DNA from: an uncultured Planctomycetota bacterium
GTDB lineage: Bacteria > Planctomycetota > Brocadiia > CAIUPP01
Assembly (NCBI GenBank): GCA_903901045.1
Contig: CAIUPP010000138.1
Coordinates: forward strand, 1 to 64,000
DNA length: 64,000 nucleotides
Reading direction: 5' to 3'
The notes under the pieces were generated by a model. The model was given only the letters and a program-made list of their open reading frames with translations. It ran no database searches and had not been told where the DNA came from. The position numbers and the translations under genes are program-made. Shown here piece after piece: positions 40,784 through 49,385 of the stretch (positions within the stretch are counted from its first letter, which is position 1; the number at the start of each line of letters is the position of its first letter).

Positions 40784-41086
40784 ATGGTCAAGGTGGCGCT
40801 GTTCGTTCGTCTGGAGGCGAAGCCGGGAAAGGAAAGGGAGGTCGAGAAGTTCCTTCTGAGCGGTCTGCCGCTGGTGATGGGGGAACCGGCCACGACGGCC
40901 TGGTTCGGGATTCGACTGGGGCCTTCCACCTTCGGCATCTTCGACGCCTTCGCGGACGAGGCGGGGCGGCAGGCGCACCTCACCGGCAAGGTGGCCGCCG
41001 CGTTGATGGCCAAAGCGCCGGAGTTGCTCGCGAAGCCCCCCGTCATCGAGAAGGTGGACGTTCTCGCGGCGAAGCTGCCGGAGTAA
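40784..41086 (+). CDS. ABM-domain (antibiotic biosynthesis monooxygenase-like) protein
   Basis: A 100-residue ferredoxin-like protein: [20 protein letters not shown] at the start and [19 protein letters not shown] in the middle are typical of ABM-fold proteins. Such small enzymes act on quinones, haem or reactive carbonyls; the substrate is unknown here. The ATG at 40784 follows GGGAGAAG. Confidence 0.78.
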   Translation: MVKVALFVRLEAKPGKEREVEKFLLSGLPLVMGEPATTAWFGIRLGPSTFGIFDAFADEAGRQAHLTGKVAAALMAKAPELLAKPPVIEKVDVLAAKLPE

Positions 41087-41094
41087 GTGAAACT

Positions 41095-41190
41095 GGCGCG
41101 GGTTATCCAACCCGCGAAATCGAGCGCGGACCGGCCGTTCGGCATCGCTCGGGACCCCGAGCCTGCCGAGGGATAGTCCGCGCCACATTG
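41095..41190. repeat. GCGCGGGTTATCCAACCCGCG hairpin and companion
   Basis: The hairpin at about 41096-41117 is followed by GGACCCCGAGCCTGCCGAGG and AGTCCGCGCCAC (about 41150-41186), the same combination as at 5440-5578. Confidence 0.6.
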
Positions 41191-41226
41191 GATGACCCCA
41201 GCGTGGCAACCCCTTTGGCCTCCGTT

Positions 41227-42006
41227 ATGACCGCCACCGCCTCCGCGCGGCGGCGGTTCCTCAAACCGGTCGTGGTCATGCCGGCGTACAACGCCGAGCA
41301 GACGCTGGAAGCCACTGTGCGCGACATTCCCCCCGGCTCCGTGGACTCCATTATCCTGGGGGACGACGCCAGCCGCGACCGGACCGTCGCCATCGCGGAA
41401 CGCCTCGGGCTGACGGTGATCCGCCATCCCGAGACGCGCGGCTACGGGGCGAACCAGAAGAGCTGCTATGCCGAGGCGCTGCGCCGCGGCGCGGATGTGG
41501 TGGTCATGGTCCACCCGGACTATCAGTACGACGCCTTCATCGTCCGCCCCGCGCTGGACCTGCTGGCCAGCGGCTGCTGCGACATGGTGCTGGGCAACCG
41601 CATCCGCAGCCGCAAGGCCGCGCTGGCATCGCGCATGCCCGCCTACAAGTACCTCTCCAACCGCGCGCTGACCCTCGTGGAGAACTCGGTCCTCGGCCAG
41701 AACCTCGGCGATTGCCATTCCGGCTTCCGCGCCTATACGCGCGACGTGCTCGAAACGATCCCCTACGAGCGCAACTCGAACGACTTCGTCTTCGACACGC
41801 AGATGATCGCGCAGGCCGCGTACTTCGGTTTTCAGATCGGCGACCTGCCGGTCCCCTGCCGCTATTTCTCCGAGGCCTCCTCCATCAATCTCTGGCGAAG
41901 CACCCTCTACGGTTGCGCCACGATGGGCGTCATGGCGCAGTACATTCTGCAAAAGGCGCATCTGGCGCGGTTCGGGATATTCGAGCGGGCAGCGCCGCGC
42001 GCGTGA
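41227..42006 (+). CDS. Family 2 glycosyltransferase
   Basis: About 259 residues. [20 protein letters not shown], then [11 protein letters not shown] and HPDYQYDAF are the GT-A fold motifs. The form resembles dolichyl- or undecaprenyl-phosphate sugar synthases without the membrane tail. It would charge a lipid carrier for the adjacent membrane glycosyltransferase. The start is uncertain: ATG at 41227 or TTG at 41188, neither with a clear ribosome site. Confidence 0.82.
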   Translation: MTATASARRRFLKPVVVMPAYNAEQTLEATVRDIPPGSVDSIILGDDASRDRTVAIAERLGLTVIRHPETRGYGANQKSCYAEALRRGADVVVMVHPDYQYDAFIVRPALDLLASGCCDMVLGNRIRSRKAALASRMPAYKYLSNRALTLVENSVLGQNLGDCHSGFRAYTRDVLETIPYERNSNDFVFDTQMIAQAAYFGFQIGDLPVPCRYFSEASSINLWRSTLYGCATMGVMAQYILQKAHLARFGIFERAAPRA

Positions 42007-42089
42007 CGGCGGGAGGGAATCACGCGGAGACACGGAGCCGCGGAGAACGGCACGAGTTGAGGTGGATTTGCCCTGTTGAAACCATTTTG

Positions 42090-42199
42090 CGAACCCCCGA
42101 AGGGGGCGACAGACACACGGCGGAATGTTCCGTCGCCCCCTTCGGGGGCTCGATGGGTAGACACGACGCCAACCCACGACTCGCTCCGCTCGTCGTGGG
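42090..42199. repeat. Nested hairpins upstream of the GT39-like gene
   Basis: CGAACCCCCGAAGGGGGCGAC (42090-42110) pairs with GTCGCCCCCTTCGGGGGCTC (42132-42152); a further CCCACGACTCGCTCCGCTCG hairpin spans 42173-42199. A copy of TGTTGAAACCATT (also near 7220, 56710 and 58825) is at 42074. The 266-base spacer has no gene. Confidence 0.6.
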
Positions 42200-42272
42200 C
42201 TAGAGTCCGACGGCCGCTTCGCGGCCTCACGAGCGGAGCAGGATAATTTCGACTGAACTAAGGCGGACCTGA

Positions 42273-43769
42273 ATGCCAACCAAACTTGAGCCTCAACCCA
42301 GGATAACCATCTCGCCCGCCGCCGCCGCGCTGGCGGCGATAGCGCTCTGCGGGTTTCTCCTGCGCCTGTTCGACCTGGGCAAGGAGAGCCTCTGGGTGGA
42401 TGAGGGATTCACCTGGCGTCTGTCGAAATTCACCTTGCCTCAATATATCGACAACGTCCTGCACACCATCCGAAACGTCCTGCCCCCGTTGTACTTCCAA
42501 CTCATGCACTGCTGGATCGCGCTTTTCGGGAGTTCGGAGTTCTCCCTGCGCTTCCCCTCGGTCATTTGCGGAACGCTCTCCATCGTCGCCATTTACCTGT
42601 TCTGCAAGAGCGTCTTCAACCGGGAGACGGGAATCGTCGCCGCCCTGCTCCTGGCCTTCTCCATCTTCCACATCCAGTACTCGCAGGAAGCGAGGATGTA
42701 CGAACTGCTCTCCCTGCTCTCCATCGCCGCCTTCTATCTCCTGGTCAGGTTCATCCGGGGCAACCAGTGGTCGAGCGCCCTTCTCCTGGGGCTCGCCAAC
42801 GTGCTGCTGATATACACCCATCACTACGGCTTCTTCATCGTCTTCTCGGAGTACCTCTTCGCGGCGGTCCTCTGCCTCACGCGCCGGGGCTATCTCAAGA
42901 GCAGCCTCACGCGCTGGCTGGCGCTGAGCGCAATGAGCTTTGTGCTCGTCGCCCCCTGGCTGTACGTCTTCATCAATCAGGCGCGCAAGGTGGCGAAGGC
43001 CCCCTGGCTCCCCGCGCCGACCGCCGCGAGCATTCTCTCCCTGTTCACCACCTACGCGGGCGGAACGATTCTCCTGGCGCTCTGCCTGGCGCCGCTTGCC
43101 TTCTGGCTCCTGGCGAAACTCTTCTCATCGCAGAAGTTCCATGAGAAGGAGCCCCCGCGCGACGGCAACTGGGACCTGCTCCTGCTGATTTGGCTCATCG
43201 CACCCATCCTGTGCGCCTTCGCCTATTCTGCGGCCGTCAACCCCATCTTCGGCTACAAGTACCTCATCGCCTCCTCCATTCCCTTCTACTGCCTCGTCGC
43301 CCGCGCGATCAGCGCCATCCGCTTCAAGTACGCGAAGATCGCGCTGCTGGGGGTCATGGTCCTCCTCTGCCTGATGAACGCCCGGCGCTACTACAACTCG
43401 ATCAACAAGGAGCAGTGGCGCGAGGCCGCGCAGTTCGTGGAGAAGTTCGCGCAGCCGAACGACGTGCTGCTCTTCAACGCCGGCTTCGGGCTGGAGAACG
43501 GGTTCGACTATTATTCCCGGCGGGAGGACATCGTCAAGAAGGCGTTCCCGGCGAGAACGGTGGAGGTGAACACGGCGGTGACTCAGGACGACCTCGCCGA
43601 ATTATCGGACGATATCAGCGGCCACGACCGGGTCTGGGTGATCTATTCCCACGGCCACGACGTGGACAGCCTCATCAGCAACACCCTGCGCGAGTCCTAC
43701 ATTGCCCCCTACGGCAGCCGGAACTTCGCGAATATTACGGTGTGCTTGTATGTGAAGGAGAAGGAATAG
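42273..43769 (+). CDS. GT39/ArnT-like membrane glycosyltransferase
   Basis: 498 residues with about 10-11 membrane helices. LRLFDLGKESLWVDEGFTW carries the catalytic Asp-Glu loop of the GT-C fold (PMT_2 family), and FHIQYSQEARMYELLSLLS is also conserved. It transfers a sugar from a lipid carrier to a lipid or protein outside the inner membrane. The GT2 gene just upstream probably makes the donor. Confidence 0.85.
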   Translation: MPTKLEPQPRITISPAAAALAAIALCGFLLRLFDLGKESLWVDEGFTWRLSKFTLPQYIDNVLHTIRNVLPPLYFQLMHCWIALFGSSEFSLRFPSVICGTLSIVAIYLFCKSVFNRETGIVAALLLAFSIFHIQYSQEARMYELLSLLSIAAFYLLVRFIRGNQWSSALLLGLANVLLIYTHHYGFFIVFSEYLFAAVLCLTRRGYLKSSLTRWLALSAMSFVLVAPWLYVFINQARKVAKAPWLPAPTAASILSLFTTYAGGTILLALCLAPLAFWLLAKLFSSQKFHEKEPPRDGNWDLLLLIWLIAPILCAFAYSAAVNPIFGYKYLIASSIPFYCLVARAISAIRFKYAKIALLGVMVLLCLMNARRYYNSINKEQWREAAQFVEKFAQPNDVLLFNAGFGLENGFDYYSRREDIVKKAFPARTVEVNTAVTQDDLAELSDDISGHDRVWVIYSHGHDVDSLISNTLRESYIAPYGSRNFANITVCLYVKEKE

Positions 43770-43849
43770 GGGCAACTACGAAATACGCTGAATGCGCGAA
43801 AGAAGAATGACTCCACCCCCGGCTTGCTCATGGGGCCGGGGCCGGCGTC

Positions 43850-43871
43850 AAATAGGTAGCGGCACCTATTT
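43850..43871. repeat. AAATAGGT-AGCGGC-ACCTATTT palindrome
   Basis: Perfect 8-base arms around a 6-base loop, in the spacer before the DUF3185 gene. It resembles the AAATAGGTGTC-type REP arms known from other genomes. Confidence 0.6.
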
Positions 43872-43931
43872 ACCCGTATGGCCCTTCGGTTCACAATTTC
43901 CATATGGAATAAAGAGGAGGAGAATATTCCC

Positions 43932-44138
43932 ATGAACAAGGCCATCTCATTGGCGCTACTTGCGGCGGGGGTGCTGCTCCTGATCCTTGGGGTCAGCGCG
44001 TCCAAGTCGCTGGGGTCGGACATTTCCCGGTTCTTCACCGGTTCGCCCACCGACAAGGCGATATGGATGCTGATCGGCGGGGTGGTGCTGCTCATCATCG
44101 GACTGGCGGGAGTGCTGCGCGGATCCAAGGGGGACTGA
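43932..44138 (+). CDS. DUF3185 small membrane protein
   Basis: 68 residues with two membrane helices. [19 protein letters not shown] and [19 protein letters not shown] are the family hallmarks. Function is unknown; homologues are stress-linked inner-membrane proteins. GGAGGAG precedes the ATG. It leads a three-gene cluster. Confidence 0.85.
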   Translation: MNKAISLALLAAGVLLLILGVSASKSLGSDISRFFTGSPTDKAIWMLIGGVVLLIIGLAGVLRGSKGD

Positions 44139-44154
44139 TAAAGGGCGCGGCGTC

Positions 44155-44319
44155 ATGCTGTACTACTCGCTGATTTTTCTGCTCGTGGCCATCGTCGCCG
44201 GCATCCTCGGCTTTGCCGGCATTGCCGGCACGGCGGCCTGGATTGCCAAAGTTCTGTTCGTCGTCTTCCTGGTGATGTTTGTCATCGCGCTGGTGACGCA
44301 CACCCGGCGGCGGGGGTAG
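44155..44319 (+). CDS. DUF1328 small membrane protein
   Basis: 54 residues. The ORF reads [20 protein letters not shown] and then [17 protein letters not shown], a textbook DUF1328 (YtjA-type) sequence. It lies 16 bases after the DUF3185 gene and belongs to the same operon. The family is usually found with envelope-stress genes. Confidence 0.88.
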   Translation: MLYYSLIFLLVAIVAGILGFAGIAGTAAWIAKVLFVVFLVMFVIALVTHTRRRG

Positions 44320-44364
44320 GCCTCCGCCGGAATGCTCCTCGCTTTCTGGATTGGGAGAATGCTC

Positions 44365-44781
44365 ATGGGCAAGATGTTGATAACGTGCGCCGTCGCGGTA
44401 GCGTTGGCGCTCGGTATGACGGCGTGCAAGGATAGCTGCACATCGTCGAAGGTGTCGGATTCGGCCAAGGCGACCGGCGACTACGTGGTCCAGTCGAAGG
44501 ACAAGGCCATCAAGGCCTCCCAGGAGGCGCTCGACGCGCTCGAGACGAAGTGGCAGGAGCTGCAGACCAAGGCGGCACCGGCCACCGCCGAGGCGAAAGC
44601 CGACTTCGAGAAATCCAAGGCGGAGATGGGCAAGGCCGTCGACGAGGCCAAGGCCAAGCTCGTCGAGGCGAAGGCCGCGAGCGAGGACGCCTGGCAGCAG
44701 AAGGTCAAGCCCGCGCTCGACACCGCCGTTGCCAAAGCGCAGAAGCTCTATGAGGATACCGCCGCCAAGTTCAGCAACTAG
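44365..44781 (+). CDS. Coiled-coil lipoprotein
   Basis: 138 residues. A lipoprotein signal (ALALGMTACKD) is followed by a long Ala/Lys/Glu-rich helix of apolipoprotein or LEA type (ALDALETKWQELQTKAAP). It probably stabilises the envelope. ATG at 44365 follows GGGAGAA. A terminator hairpin follows at 44838. Confidence 0.78.
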   Translation: MGKMLITCAVAVALALGMTACKDSCTSSKVSDSAKATGDYVVQSKDKAIKASQEALDALETKWQELQTKAAPATAEAKADFEKSKAEMGKAVDEAKAKLVEAKAASEDAWQQKVKPALDTAVAKAQKLYEDTAAKFSN

Positions 44782-44837
44782 GGACTGCTTTAGGGCTGTG
44801 GCGCGGGCCATTCGACCCGCGACAACTGACAACTGAG

Positions 44838-44876
44838 AACCCTGCGAGGGCCGCGCTACTCCTTCGCAGGGTTCTT
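44838..44876. terminator. Hairpin terminator between lipoprotein and hydrolase genes
   Basis: GAACCCTGCGA pairs with TCGCAGGGTTC, followed by TTTTT on the plus strand. It overlaps the 3' end of the converging hydrolase gene. Confidence 0.65.
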
Positions 44877-45806
44877 TTTGTCACCGGTCGCCCCACCGAG
44901 CGCCTGCAGGTAGAACTCCACCAGCGTCTTGCGCATGGGGCCGGGGGAGGCGAAGGCCTGGGTGTGGCCGGCGCCGTCGAGGAGGATCAGGTCCTTCGGC
45001 GCGGCGGCGCGCTCGTAGAGCCGTTCGCTGTGGCGCGAATCGACGACGCGGTCCGCCGTGCCGTGGATCAGCAGCAGCGGCGCGGGCGCGATCTTCGCCA
45101 CGACATCCTCCGGGTCGTACCCGCCGCTGATCGCCATGAACACGATGGGCCAGCGCAGCCAGCCGAGGACCGGCACGCGCGCCACCACGTCGCGCGCGGC
45201 TCCGCGGTAGGAACTGAACGCGGAATCGATCGCGACCGCGCGCACTCCCTCGTATCGATGCCCCCCCAGCGTGGCGATGGCCACCGCCCCGCCCAGGCTC
45301 TGCCCCAGCACCAGCAGCCGCTTCGGGTCCACATCCCTGCGCGACTGCACGTATGCGATGGCCGCCGCGCCATCCTCGATCGTCCCGCGCCGGCCCGGCT
45401 TTCCCTCGGAACGGCCGTAGCCGCGATAGTCGAAGGCGAACACGTTGAAGCCCTGCGCGGGCAGCCACTCGACGAAGGCGAGATGCGAGGAGAGGTTCTG
45501 CGCGTTGCCGTGGAAATGGATCACCGTGCCGCGCGCGGGGCCCTGGGCCGGGAGGAACCAGCCGTGGAGCTTCGTGCCATCCCCGCTGGCGAACGTCACC
45601 TCCTCATACTTCAGCCCGAAGCGCGCCGGCGAGCCGTAGTCCACGCGGTCGGGGTAGTAGAACGCCCCGTTCGCGCAGCCGGAGAGCAGGTACGCCAGGA
45701 GCAGCGCCGGCAACGCCAGAAGCGCGGCGAGCGCGCGCCGCCTTCGGCGCTTCCGTTCGGCGGTGTCCATCGGGGCGGACGGCGGGCAAGACGGGTCCTG
45801 GCTCAT
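44856..45806 (-). CDS. Membrane-anchored alpha/beta hydrolase
   Basis: 316 residues. A basic N-terminus, a hydrophobic stretch and a lipobox-like LLSGC suggest a lipoprotein or anchored form. The hydrolase core has FHGNAQNLSSH, DYRGYGRSEG and the nucleophile elbow GQSLGG; Asp and His candidates lie in HGTADRVVDS and DGAGHTQAF. It resembles the BEM46/YfhR group; substrate unknown. Confidence 0.85.
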   Translation of the reverse strand: MSQDPSCPPSAPMDTAERKRRRRRALAALLALPALLLAYLLSGCANGAFYYPDRVDYGSPARFGLKYEEVTFASGDGTKLHGWFLPAQGPARGTVIHFHGNAQNLSSHLAFVEWLPAQGFNVFAFDYRGYGRSEGKPGRRGTIEDGAAAIAYVQSRRDVDPKRLLVLGQSLGGAVAIATLGGHRYEGVRAVAIDSAFSSYRGAARDVVARVPVLGWLRWPIVFMAISGGYDPEDVVAKIAPAPLLLIHGTADRVVDSRHSERLYERAAAPKDLILLDGAGHTQAFASPGPMRKTLVEFYLQALGGATGDKKNPAKE

Positions 45807-45876
45807 TCTTTTCTCACTTTATAGCGGTCTATATGCCGTTACGCTCTCTTGAAGTGATCACCGTTCTTTGTCGTTC

Positions 45877-45960
45877 GTCCCGTCGGGACAGAATGAAAAT
45901 AGCCTGCCAGTCCCCGGCACTGAAGTGCCGAGCTATTATCTTGCCGTCCCTCCGGGACGT
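45877..45960. repeat. GTCCCGTCGGGAC / GGCACTGAAGTGCC repeat unit
   Basis: Three hairpins follow one another: CGTCCCGTCGGGACAG, CGGCACTGAAGTGCCG and GTCCCTCCGGGAC, linked by ATGAAAATAGC and GCTATTATCTT, which also pair. The 293-base spacer 45807-46099 contains no gene. Confidence 0.65.
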
Positions 45961-46099
45961 CTGAACGAATGACGATGGTTTCAGCCGCGCAAGACAACTT
46001 GTAGTATATCCTCCGCTGACCTGAGTTGAAAATCCCGCCTCTTATGCACACAATGGACCGGTTGGGACACCCTAATTCGGCCAAACAGGAGCTTCAGAA

Positions 46100-48286
46100 A
46101 TGCGCAGCGCTTTGAAATGGTGGGAGCGCCCCGTGCGGATGATGCGGCGCGACTATATCGGCAATTTCGCCCCCTTCATGAAGTCCGACCTCGACCAACT
46201 CGCGCGCGAATCGCGCGATCGCTGGCACATCAACTGCGAGTGGGTCATGGCCACGCCCGGCTGCGCTCCCGGACTGGCCTACCAGACGCTGTTCAATTCG
46301 CCGAAGTTCGAGAAGTTCCCCCAGCTTGGCCGCTTCGACATGCTCCGCGAGTACCTGCCGCACGCCCGGAGGTATGGCGTGCATCTCCTGCCGTACGTGA
46401 ACATGCACTGGTACTCCTACGACTTCGCCGCGAAGCACCCGGGATGGGAGCAGTTGCTGGAGGACGGGACGCCTTACGGCCGCAAAAGCCCCCTGTACGG
46501 CGGCGGGACCACGCTGTGCGTCAACAGCCCCTGGCGCGATTGGGCCTTCGAACTGATCCGCGAGGTCATGCGCACGGGGGTGGATGGCTGCTTCCTGGAC
46601 GGCCCGGTGCTCTTCCCGAATTGCTGCTACTGCGATAGTTGCCGCGCGCTCTTCACGAAGGAATCCGGCAGGAAGAAGATGCCCTCCTTCAGCGATTGGT
46701 CGGACCCGCTCTGGAAGAGGTTCCTCCAGTTCCGGGCGCAATCCTGGGCCAACTTCATGCAGGGGGCGCAGGATGCGGCGCTGTCGGTCAACCCCGACGC
46801 CGCCATCTTCCTGAACGGCGGCGGCTTCGATTCCTCCGCGATGCTCACCGCCCGCGATCCCGCACGCATGGAGAAGTTCCAGAGCTTCTCGGGATCCGAA
46901 GAGTTCTTCCATTGCGGCACGGCCTACAAGTCCCCTTTCGATTCGCTCAACCTGGCCCGCTTCCTCAGCGCCGGGGAGAAGCCGGCGGTGGTCTTCACGC
47001 ACCACGCGCTCTCCACCTGGCACTACGCCCCCCTGCCCCCCGCCGAGATGGCCAACGCCCTGGCCCAGTCCGTCGCCGGCGGCGCGAACACCTGGTTCGC
47101 CATCTTCATGGAAGCGATGAAGTCGCGCGCCGGGGAGGCGTTCGAAGCCGTCTCCATCGGCAAGTTCCTGCAGGAGAACGAGGAATACTACACCGCGACC
47201 CAGCCCGCCGCCGAGACCGCGGTACTCCTCTCCAATCGAACTCTCTACTACTACGTGACGCGCCACAAGGCGCTGACGCACGAGGTCGGCGCCGGGAAGG
47301 AAATGAACCTGATCCTCGAAAGCGCGCGCAAGCCGACGCGCGCCGACCTGGCCGCCTGCCGCGACACCTCGGCCCGGCTGCTCGACCATGAGCATCACGG
47401 CTGTTTCGACGCGCTCAACTTCGCCCATGTCCCGGTGCGCGCGCTGTGGGACAACCACCTCGTCCCGTCGAAACTCAAGGGGGTCCGGACGCTGGTGCTG
47501 CCGAACGCCGCCTGCCTGTCCGACGAGCAGATCGCCGCGATACAGAAATTCGTCAAGGCCGGCGGCGGACTCGTCGCGACGTTCGAATCGGGCGCCTATG
47601 ACGAGTGGGGGGACGCCGCAAAGCGCCCGGAGTGGCTCCGATTCCTCGGCGTCGAGAAGGTGGAGGGGGCCTTCGCCCCGTCGCGCATCGAGGATTACCT
47701 GACCGTCAAGGGCAGCGCCCTGCCCGGCTTCTCCGACGGGTACCTCATGCCCCGGCCCATCAACGCGTTGAAGGTGAAGCCCGCCGGAGACGCCCGGCCG
47801 CTGGCGTATTTCAACAACCCCGTCGGGCTGGCGTATCAGCTTCTCAAGGGAATCTCGGACTGGCCGGCGGCGCTGTTGAGCAAGCGCGGCAAGGGGCGCG
47901 TGGTCTACCTGGCCTCCCCGCTTTTCGAAAGCTTCGAACTCTACCACATGGCCGACCACAAGGAGCTTGCGCGCGCCGCGGTGCAGTTGGCGGCGGGCGC
48001 GGCGGGCTTGCAGGTGCAGACCGACGCCCCCGGCAGCCTGGCGGTCGAGGTGCGCGCGCAGAAGGGAAGAACCCTGGTGCACCTGATCAACACCTCCTCC
48101 GACATGAAGCGCCCGATGGAGAAGATCATCCCCCTGCATGACGTGCAATTGACCGTTCACGCCCGGGGCATCCGGCGCGTCCGGGCGCTGCGCGCGAAGA
48201 AGCGCCTGCGGTTCACCGCCTCCAGGGGGAGCGTGACCCTTCGCGTCCCGCTGATCGGCGACTACGAAGTCCTGGCATTGGAGTAA
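46100..48286 (+). CDS. Glycoside hydrolase-like protein (GHL6 / beta-galactosidase trimerisation type)
   Basis: 728 residues. A TIM barrel occupies about 20-360 (RYGVHLLPYVNMHWYSYDFA, VDGCFLDGPVLFPNCCYCD). Next comes a GATase-like domain about 370-560 (GVRTLVLPNAACLSDEQIAA, FVKAGGGLVATFESGAYDE), then a beta-rich end. This is the layout of hypothetical glycosyl hydrolase 6 and GH42-related enzymes. No signal peptide, so cytoplasmic. It leads an operon with a DUF1284-like protein and GH116. Confidence 0.78.
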   Translation: MRSALKWWERPVRMMRRDYIGNFAPFMKSDLDQLARESRDRWHINCEWVMATPGCAPGLAYQTLFNSPKFEKFPQLGRFDMLREYLPHARRYGVHLLPYVNMHWYSYDFAAKHPGWEQLLEDGTPYGRKSPLYGGGTTLCVNSPWRDWAFELIREVMRTGVDGCFLDGPVLFPNCCYCDSCRALFTKESGRKKMPSFSDWSDPLWKRFLQFRAQSWANFMQGAQDAALSVNPDAAIFLNGGGFDSSAMLTARDPARMEKFQSFSGSEEFFHCGTAYKSPFDSLNLARFLSAGEKPAVVFTHHALSTWHYAPLPPAEMANALAQSVAGGANTWFAIFMEAMKSRAGEAFEAVSIGKFLQENEEYYTATQPAAETAVLLSNRTLYYYVTRHKALTHEVGAGKEMNLILESARKPTRADLAACRDTSARLLDHEHHGCFDALNFAHVPVRALWDNHLVPSKLKGVRTLVLPNAACLSDEQIAAIQKFVKAGGGLVATFESGAYDEWGDAAKRPEWLRFLGVEKVEGAFAPSRIEDYLTVKGSALPGFSDGYLMPRPINALKVKPAGDARPLAYFNNPVGLAYQLLKGISDWPAALLSKRGKGRVVYLASPLFESFELYHMADHKELARAAVQLAAGAAGLQVQTDAPGSLAVEVRAQKGRTLVHLINTSSDMKRPMEKIIPLHDVQLTVHARGIRRVRALRAKKRLRFTASRGSVTLRVPLIGDYEVLALE

Positions 48287-48322
48287 GCAGCGATCATGAT
48301 GGCATCAGGAAGGAAGCGAACG

Positions 48323-49327
48323 ATGGCATCGCGTCGGCCGCGAAAGGCTCTGGAGATCCGTCCGTACCAGTTGCTGTGCATCCTCTGCCGGGCGCAGAAG
48401 CTCCCAGCGCATCTGCGCCCGTTTCTTCGGGCGGTCCGGCGCGACCCGCTCCGCCCGGTGCGCCTGCGATGCAACGTGGATTCCGTTTATGGCTTTCAGA
48501 ATCCGGGGCGCGGGGCCGATACGCCGGAGGGGGCGCTCTTCAACGACCTGCGCGACCTGACGGTCCTTCAGCGCCTGGGCCTTGCGCCCGGGGCGACGCT
48601 GCCGGCGCGCGACCTCTTTGCGCGCGTCCTTCACTCCATCCCGACGGCGCAGGGTCTCTGCGGCTCTTCGAAGGCCGCGTCGGACGCCTGGCGCGGCTGC
48701 CCGCGCGCGGCCAGCGGAGCTTATGAGAAGGGAGTCGCGCGCGGCCTCGATGCCCTGCTCCCCTGGACCACCCCGGCGCAGCGCGCCGCCACCAAGCGCC
48801 GGACGGTGCGCGAAATGCGCGCCGCTCCCGCCCTGCGCATCCGCCCGCACCACCTCATGTGCATGGCCTGCTTCCACGCCGGCAGGAGCCATCTGGCCCC
48901 CATCGTGGAAGACAACCTGTTCGAGGCCGTGGAGATCGTCCAGAAGAACCCCGAGAAGCCCGTCACGCTCGTCGCCGGCTGCTGCATGATCTGCCCCCCC
49001 TGCGCGCTTTACGACCCGAAGAGCGGCCTCTGCGTCGGGGGCAACGGCATGGCGTTGCGAGACCAGAAGAAGGACCTGGACGTGCTGCGCCTGCTCGGCC
49101 TGGAGTACGGCGCGACGCTGCCGGCGCGCGAGTTGTTCCGGCGTCTCTTCGCAAAGGTGCGAACCTCCACGCAAATCTGCGGTTACTGCGACGGCGTCGC
49201 GCGCGGACCGGATTGGAGCGTCTGCCGCAGCCCGAAAGGGAGCCCCGAATACGCCAAAGGGCGCGCCGCCGGACTGGGAATTCCCGGCTTGAAGAAGCCG
49301 CGCCTCTCCCGGGCCGCATCCAAGTGA
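48323..49327 (+). CDS. Tandem DUF1284-like Cys protein
   Basis: About 334 residues made of two related halves. Each starts with (L/I)RP-LL/LMC-C and ends with LGATLPAR-LF and an AYEKG/EYAKG-type repeat. The C-terminal half keeps a Cys-rich centre (CCMICPPCALYDP) that may bind a metal or Fe-S cluster; the N-terminal half has lost it (CNVDSVYGFQNPG). Function unknown. It lies between two glycosidase genes on the same strand. The ATG at 48323 has AGGAAGGAAG upstream; 48296 is an alternative. Confidence 0.65.
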   Translation: MASRRPRKALEIRPYQLLCILCRAQKLPAHLRPFLRAVRRDPLRPVRLRCNVDSVYGFQNPGRGADTPEGALFNDLRDLTVLQRLGLAPGATLPARDLFARVLHSIPTAQGLCGSSKAASDAWRGCPRAASGAYEKGVARGLDALLPWTTPAQRAATKRRTVREMRAAPALRIRPHHLMCMACFHAGRSHLAPIVEDNLFEAVEIVQKNPEKPVTLVAGCCMICPPCALYDPKSGLCVGGNGMALRDQKKDLDVLRLLGLEYGATLPARELFRRLFAKVRTSTQICGYCDGVARGPDWSVCRSPKGSPEYAKGRAAGLGIPGLKKPRLSRAASK

Positions 49328-49385
49328 AGGCTCAACGCCCGGACCCGTCGCGGCTTCCTCGCTGGTTCAGTGAAGGACCCTGGAG

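Noticed and set aside
46094-48160. 688-codon minus-strand ORF opposite the GHL6-like gene
   Set aside because: The plus-strand frame has clear glycosidase motifs and a ribosome site; the antisense has none.
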